From: UBA6911 sp964481255
GTDB taxonomy: Bacteria > Acidobacteriota > UBA6911
Assembly: GCA_964481255.1 (NCBI GenBank)
Contig: CAYZTZ010000125.1
Span: 1-9,550 of the forward strand
Reading direction: 5' to 3'
Length of the DNA stretch: 9,550 nt
A program made the position numbers and the translations under genes. The notes beneath the pieces are model-generated. The model ran no database searches and was not told the DNA's origin. It saw only the letters and a list, made by a program, of their open reading frames with translations. Shown one piece after another: positions 5,931 to 9,550 of this stretch (the first letter of the stretch is position 1; every line of letters starts with the position of its first letter).

Positions 5931-7148
5931 ATGAAATACGTGATCTTTCTGGGGGATGGGATGGCGGATTATCCCATCCCTGAACTCGGCGGCAGGACGC
6001 CCCTGATGGTCGCGAAAAAGCCCGCGATGGACCGGATCGCGCGCGAGGGACGCACCGGCCTGTTCCGCACCATCCGTGAAGACATGCCGACCGGGTCCGC
6101 CATCGCCAATCTCTCCGTGCTCGGCTATGACGCCATGGAGCTCTTCCACGGCACCGAGGGGCGCGGGGTGCTGGAGGCCGCGAGCCTTGGCGTCCCCATT
6201 GAGGAAAACGACCTGGCCATGCGGGTCAACCTGATCTGCGTGGAGGAAGGCAGGATCCGCAGCCACTCCGCCGGCCATATTTCCAACGAAGAGGCGCACG
6301 TCCTGATCCGCGACGCCGCGGACCATTTCCGCGGCTGGGGACTACGCCTGTATCCGGGTCTGAGCTACAGGCATGTTTTGATCCTTCCTGGCGGAGAATT
6401 CCGGCTCGAGTGCTTCCCTCCCCACGATCACGTGGGCACTCCCTGGCGTGAACTGGCGGTGCGGCCGATGACGCCCGAGGGAAAGACAACCGCCGATCTG
6501 TTGAACCGGATGGTCGAGGAGTCCCAGGTTTTTCTTGAACAGCATCCCGTGAACCGGAAGCGCCGGGAAAGCGGCAAGCAGCCCGCCAATTCTCTCTGGC
6601 CCTGGGCTCCCGGCAAAAAGCCGCGCATGAAAACGATCCGGGAGCGTTTCGGGATTCAGGGGGCGGCCGTCACGGCGGTGGATCTGATCAAGGGGCTGGC
6701 CATTTACGCGGGAATGAAGCCGATCAACGTCCCGGGCGCGACGGGGCTTTACAATACAAACTTCGAAGGGAAGGCCGACGCGGCGCTGGCCGCTCTGGAG
6801 GAGGCCGATTTCGTGTACATCCACGTGGAAGCCCCCGATGAAGCCGGCCATGAAAGGGATTTGTCCCTGAAAATCCGGACCATCGAGGACCTGGACCGGA
6901 GGTTGATCCAGAGGGTTCTCGAAGGGCTGGAGCGGAAGGGATGGGGAGCCACGGTGGCCGTGCTCCCTGATCACCCGACGCCTATCGCCCACGGGAACCA
7001 CACGCGCGACCCGGTGCCCGTGGCGATCCGCTCCCCCGGCGTCCCCGCGGACGGCGTCGCCGGCTTCGACGAAGAAAGCGTGAAAGCCGGATCGCTCGGG
7101 TTGATGGAAGGGCCGCAGTTCATCGAGACCTTTTTCGCCGCGCGATGA
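5931..7148 (+). CDS. ApgM-like cofactor-independent phosphoglycerate mutase / proposed homoserine kinase
   Basis: A cytoplasmic metal-dependent enzyme of the alkaline phosphatase superfamily, 405 residues, matching the length of archaeal-type ApgM. Visible motifs are GDGMADYP (8-15, metal Asp9), PTGSAIANLSVLGYD (53-67, with Ser56 as the likely phospho-carrier), HVEAPDEAGHERD (298-310, Asp303 and His307), LPDHPTP (345-351, Asp347 and His348) and HGNHTRDPVP (354-363, His357). By family knowledge it either interconverts 2- and 3-phosphoglycerate or, as proposed for the bacterial subgroup it most resembles (TIGR02535), phosphorylates homoserine. No threonine-pathway gene is nearby to decide. The frame stays open back to 5847, but that extension is translated palindromic repeat. 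ATG 5931 gives the family's typical MKYV start with GGA 8 bases upstream; ATG 5925 is the alternative. Confidence 0.85.
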   Translation: MKYVIFLGDGMADYPIPELGGRTPLMVAKKPAMDRIAREGRTGLFRTIREDMPTGSAIANLSVLGYDAMELFHGTEGRGVLEAASLGVPIEENDLAMRVNLICVEEGRIRSHSAGHISNEEAHVLIRDAADHFRGWGLRLYPGLSYRHVLILPGGEFRLECFPPHDHVGTPWRELAVRPMTPEGKTTADLLNRMVEESQVFLEQHPVNRKRRESGKQPANSLWPWAPGKKPRMKTIRERFGIQGAAVTAVDLIKGLAIYAGMKPINVPGATGLYNTNFEGKADAALAALEEADFVYIHVEAPDEAGHERDLSLKIRTIEDLDRRLIQRVLEGLERKGWGATVAVLPDHPTPIAHGNHTRDPVPVAIRSPGVPADGVAGFDEESVKAGSLGLMEGPQFIETFFAAR

Positions 7149-7172
7149 AATTGCATCCTTTCCCGGCGTGTC

Positions 7173-7194
7173 GAGCGGGTCCCGCGAGCCGTCC
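7173..7194. repeat. Decayed sixth copy of the palindromic repeat
   Basis: GAGCGGGTCC / CGAGCCGTCC around a CG centre aligns with the type A palindrome at 15 of 22 positions by my count, and is followed by TCACA as at 5912-5916. It sits just after the ApgM-like gene's stop, so the same repeat family flanks both ends of that gene. The degree of match is modest. Confidence 0.4.
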
Positions 7195-7209
7195 TCACAA
7201 TCGGTTTTC

Positions 7210-7235
7210 AAAGCCTGCGGTTACGCCGGCTTTTT
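7210..7235. terminator. Bidirectional terminator between converging genes
   Basis: The stem AAAGCC-t-GCG / CGC-c-GGCTTT with a GTTA loop is followed on the + strand by TTTTT (7231-7235), which suits termination of the ApgM-like gene. Read the other way it follows the cupin gene with a weaker T-run. The cupin gene's TAA stop (7221-7223) lies in the loop, so the hairpin overlaps its coding end. Confidence 0.65.
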
Positions 7236-7793
7236 GCCCGCATAGTGAAATTCGTATTTCTGCGTCAGCGAAACCGCCATGCAGAGAAACGGCTTCTCGA
7301 ATTTCAAGCAGTACATGGGGCAATGCCACACGCCCTTGGGTATGACGACTGCCACGGGCTCCGAGAAAATGTGGTCCTCCTCCTGTCCTTTCATCCCCAT
7401 CTGGAAATTCACCGTCGCGCCCAGATCGCCGATGTCCTTCGGGTCCGACCCGATGAAATACACGACCTCGTCGTGATCGTGGACGTGCGGTTCGGTGGAC
7501 ATGCCCAGACGCCCTTCCTGCAGTCCGAAGGCGTAGATGATATTGCAGGGGAAGCCGTTGAGGATGTCGGCGCCCGCCGAGAACATGGAACTGTTCCCCA
7601 TCTTGCGGACCGGCAGTTTCACGAAGCACTTCCCGTATTTCGTCTTCCCGTCCGAGGTCTCGGTCGAGACGTTCTGCATAAGCGGAGCGGCGGCGGCCCA
7701 GCGAAGAATCGAGCCCGCGGCCGCAGCGGCCGCGCTCCCGGCGGCGACGGTTCTGACGAAGCCTCTTCTCGTGGAATTGTTTTTGAATATCAT
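7221..7793 (-). CDS. Tat-exported single-domain cupin protein
   Basis: A 190-residue protein with a twin-arginine signal: STRRGFVRT (7-15), then an Ala-rich hydrophobic stretch to about residue 36. It should therefore be folded, and probably loaded with metal, before export to the periplasm. The rest is a cupin barrel. Motif 1 is EPHVHDHDEVVYFIG (101-115), with metal-ligand candidates His103, His105 and Glu109. Motif 2 is IPKGVWHCP (151-159), with His157. The substrate cannot be told, since cupins include dioxygenases, isomerases and binding proteins. ATG 7793 is preferred over an upstream in-frame start at 7829 because GAGAGGA lies 4 bases before it and the Tat signal then begins normally. 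It follows the oxidoreductase genes on the same strand but is separated from them by a terminator, so it is probably transcribed alone. Confidence 0.85.
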   Translation of the reverse strand: MIFKNNSTRRGFVRTVAAGSAAAAAAGSILRWAAAAPLMQNVSTETSDGKTKYGKCFVKLPVRKMGNSSMFSAGADILNGFPCNIIYAFGLQEGRLGMSTEPHVHDHDEVVYFIGSDPKDIGDLGATVNFQMGMKGQEEDHIFSEPVAVVIPKGVWHCPMYCLKFEKPFLCMAVSLTQKYEFHYAGKKPA

Positions 7794-7834
7794 AGGGTCC
7801 TCTCCAAGCCACAGGTTGGCTGAATACAATGATT

Positions 7835-7863
7835 CTTATATCCCGTTGATATCCGGCGGGCAA
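7835..7863 (-). promoter_or_regulatory. Candidate promoter of the cupin gene
   Basis: On the - strand, TTGCCC (7863-7858) is 17 bases from TATAAG (7840-7835), about 40 bases before the cupin start codon. The -35 begins right at the T-run of the preceding terminator, as expected for a separate unit. The motif match is moderate. Confidence 0.35.
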
Positions 7864-7903
7864 AATAAAAAAGCCCGGGAACAGCGGCGCGGATCCCGGG
7901 CTT
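7864..7903 (-). terminator. Intrinsic terminator of the NrfD/ferredoxin operon
   Basis: A perfect 10-bp stem, AAGCCCGGGA / TCCCGGGCTT (7871-7880 with 7894-7903), has a 13-base loop. On the - strand it is followed directly by TTTTTTATTTTG. It lies about 45 bases after the stop of the NrfD-like gene. This is a textbook rho-independent terminator. Confidence 0.9.
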
Positions 7904-7946
7904 ATGACAGGATATCCTCTAAACTCGAGCCTCAGGCATTAATGGG

Positions 7947-8900
7947 TCAGCTTGGCGGAAGCTTCCCCATCGCGGGCATCGGTTCCTTCGGCCGGTGGAC
8001 CCTGGCGAATTCGAATCCGGCTGCCGCGATCGGCGTGAGCGTTCCTCCCGCGAGGACCGTGTACCGGAGGCAGAGCCCCCCGAAAAGGCCCAGCAGAGCC
8101 GCGAGCAGGGCCGCACCCCCATGCCCTCCCGCCAGTTCAAGGAAGAAGGGGATGACCAGTCCGCACCCTACAACGCCCAGCCAGAAAACCGGCGCGACGG
8201 GTCCCGCGAGAATGCGTTTCGCTGAGAACCTCGACTCGAGCGTCCTGTACGCGTTGTAGAGGAAAACGATCAGGACGAATAGCTCGAAAGCCTCGACGAA
8301 CATGTCGATGGAGGCCAGCAGATTGAGCTGCGCCCCAGGGACTCCCAGGTATTGGCCGAACAGCATGACAGCCATGATGCCCGTCGACATGGCCGAAACG
8401 AAGAAAAGCACCGGGAGCAGGGCCGTATGCCACAGGGCGATCGGCTGGCTGTATCCCAGCAGAAGCCCCGTGTAGATCACGGTGAGAAACGCGAAGACCG
8501 CGCCCAGGACGCCTATGAAGTGGCGGGCGGATTCATTAACCTCCAGGGGGCCGGCGAAGGGCCATATCCACCAGGCGGTGTGTATGGCGGCGAGGATCAT
8601 GAAGATGACGATGATGATGGTTCCCCGCGCGATCCAGGAAGTCTGAGGCTTCATCCAGACTCTCCAGGCGTTGATCGGCGTCCCAAGATCCGCCAGCAGG
8701 AACATGGTTCCTATGAGGACGCACGGCATGCCCAGAAACACCCCGATTTTGGACACGGTCGTCCAATCCGGGCCGCCGGCCAAATCGGCGATGACGCCCG
8801 TCAGGTACGCCCCGCCGCCGACGCCGGCCAGAAAAAGATAAGCGGCGATCAACCAGCGCCATTCCACTTGAACCTGGCCTTCCATCCTTGCTGATCCCAT
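7947..8900 (-). CDS. NrfD/PsrC-family membrane subunit of an oxidoreductase complex
   Basis: A 317-residue polytopic inner-membrane protein that anchors an iron-sulfur subunit and exchanges electrons with the quinone pool. About eight hydrophobic helices can be seen, near residues 15-38, 49-71, 92-113, 128-150, 157-181, 194-216, 235-257 and 262-287. The Gly-rich AGVGGGAYLTG in the first helix (25-35) is typical of NrfD/PsrC proteins. AGGAG lies 6 bases before the ATG at 8900. It follows the ferredoxin-like gene by 51 bases on the same strand and is the last gene before a terminator. Pairing with a four-cluster subunit is the usual layout of polysulfide, thiosulfate, sulfite or other CISM-type reductases. 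The substrate cannot be assigned because the catalytic subunit is outside the window. No heme-binding or catalytic residues are claimed. Confidence 0.88.
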   Translation of the reverse strand: MGSARMEGQVQVEWRWLIAAYLFLAGVGGGAYLTGVIADLAGGPDWTTVSKIGVFLGMPCVLIGTMFLLADLGTPINAWRVWMKPQTSWIARGTIIIVIFMILAAIHTAWWIWPFAGPLEVNESARHFIGVLGAVFAFLTVIYTGLLLGYSQPIALWHTALLPVLFFVSAMSTGIMAVMLFGQYLGVPGAQLNLLASIDMFVEAFELFVLIVFLYNAYRTLESRFSAKRILAGPVAPVFWLGVVGCGLVIPFFLELAGGHGGAALLAALLGLFGGLCLRYTVLAGGTLTPIAAAGFEFARVHRPKEPMPAMGKLPPS

Positions 8901-8951
8901 AGCATTCTCCTGTGCGCGACTGTGCCCGGATTCCGGGTTCTGTAACCTAAA

Positions 8952-9550
8952 CTATCTGGGTGGCAGATAATAAACCTTGGGCTCGGTGCCGACCTCGGGC
9001 CGCAGGACGAAACCGCGTTTGGTCTTGATGAGATAGGAAATCTCGCTGTCAGGGTCGTCGAGGTCCCCGAAAACCCGCGCCTTGGCCGGACACGCCTGGA
9101 CGCAGGCGGGCTCTCTGCCCCCGGCGCGCCTGTCGTAGCAGAAATCGCATTTCGTCGAGACGCCGACGCCGCTCTTTTCCTCCCAGGCCTTCTTGCAGAA
9201 CTCCTCGTGCTCGCTGAGCGGCAGCCCCTCGGGGAAATAGCTTTTCCATTCCCGCACCGAGTAGCGCGCGCCGTAGGGGCACGCCATCATGCAGTACTTG
9301 CAGCCGATGCATTTGTCCTTGTCGATCCGTACGATCTTGTCCTCCGTCTGATAGGTGGCTCCCGTCGGGCAGACTTTCAGGCAGTCCGGCTCTTCGCACT
9401 GATTGCACAATACCGGCAGCGCCTGCCGGACGGAGTTGGGGAAAACGCCCATTTCGCCGCGCAGGACACGGCTCCAGAACACCCCGGGCGGAGTATAGTT
9501 GGCCAGCTTGCATGCCATCACGCAGGCGTAGCATCCGTAGCATCTCTTGA
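8952..9550 (-). CDS. Four-cluster ferredoxin-like electron-transfer subunit (PsrB/NrfC/DmsB type), N-terminus cut
   Basis: The gene runs off the right edge; 198 residues are visible, beginning KRCYGCYACVMACK. Four cysteine clusters suited to [4Fe-4S] centres can be read: CYGCYACVMAC at the visible start, CNQCEEPDCLKVCP, CIGCKYCMMACP, and CDFCYDRRAGGREPACVQACP (given by its end positions 9153-9091). This is the ferredoxin-like beta subunit that carries electrons between a molybdopterin or similar catalytic subunit and the NrfD-type membrane subunit just downstream. Because the first cluster motif lies only 2 residues from the edge, any Tat signal or start codon is out of view. An in-frame GTG at 9521 is not the start, since it would remove the first cluster. 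Whether the complex works on the periplasmic or cytoplasmic side cannot be decided. Confidence 0.92.
   Translation of the reverse strand, partial: KRCYGCYACVMACKLANYTPPGVFWSRVLRGEMGVFPNSVRQALPVLCNQCEEPDCLKVCPTGATYQTEDKIVRIDKDKCIGCKYCMMACPYGARYSVREWKSYFPEGLPLSEHEEFCKKAWEEKSGVGVSTKCDFCYDRRAGGREPACVQACPAKARVFGDLDDPDSEISYLIKTKRGFVLRPEVGTEPKVYYLPPR

Noticed and set aside
6342..7211. 289-codon - strand open frame opposite the ApgM-like gene
   Set aside because: It is antisense to a gene with all metal-ligand motifs intact, and its translation shows no recognisable domain.
7195..7863. 222-codon - strand frame overlapping the cupin gene in another frame
   Set aside because: It is an out-of-frame reading of the same strand, Arg/Gly-rich. 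The Tat signal and cupin motifs lie in the other frame.
7537..8259. 240-codon + strand frame across the cupin and NrfD region
   Set aside because: It runs antisense to two well-supported genes and through the terminator; the translation is Ser/Arg/Pro-rich with no motif.

Overview
The window looks like a chromosomal piece from a GC-rich, Gram-negative, probably anaerobic bacterium, most like the delta-proteobacterial (Desulfobacterota-like) lineages. The reasons are an exosortase/PEP-CTERM protein-sorting signature, a sigma-54-type promoter in front of the PEP-CTERM gene, an archaeal-type phosphoglycerate mutase relative, and a PsrB/PsrC-type membrane oxidoreductase module. The lineage is inferred from gene content only.

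Left part (1-3761): the last codons of a + strand gene run into a hairpin. A PEP-CTERM secreted protein follows on the - strand (109-753). Its upstream region holds a near-consensus -24/-12 promoter, and a TGTAAA/TTTACA dyad sits about 160 bp upstream of the predicted start. From the same intergenic region a divergent + strand gene encodes UDP-GlcNAc 2-epimerase (1058-2131), which makes the UDP-ManNAc precursor for surface polysaccharide. Converging on it is a small, possibly Hpt-like protein (2157-2633). Upstream of that is an ExeA/XrtA-type AAA ATPase with a C-terminal membrane anchor (2754-3761).

Middle (3887-5671): divergent from the ATPase is an exported protein that I recognise as the exosortase-associated TIGR03790 family fused to C-terminal TPR-like repeats. 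PEP-CTERM substrate, XrtA-type ATPase, TIGR03790 protein and a sugar-nucleotide epimerase together point to an exopolysaccharide/PEP-CTERM export locus. The exosortase and polymerisation genes are not in the window.

A repeat block (5691-5920) holds three tandem copies of a two-palindrome unit, with compensatory arm changes and one internally deleted copy. It abuts an ApgM-like alkaline-phosphatase-superfamily enzyme (5931-7148), which is either a phosphoglycerate mutase or the proposed alternative homoserine kinase.

Right part (7221-9550, - strand): a Tat-exported cupin protein, a strong intrinsic terminator, then an NrfD/PsrC membrane subunit preceded by a four-cluster ferredoxin-like electron-transfer subunit that runs off the right edge. 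The catalytic subunit of this complex is not visible. No tRNA, rRNA, CRISPR array or transposase gene was seen.
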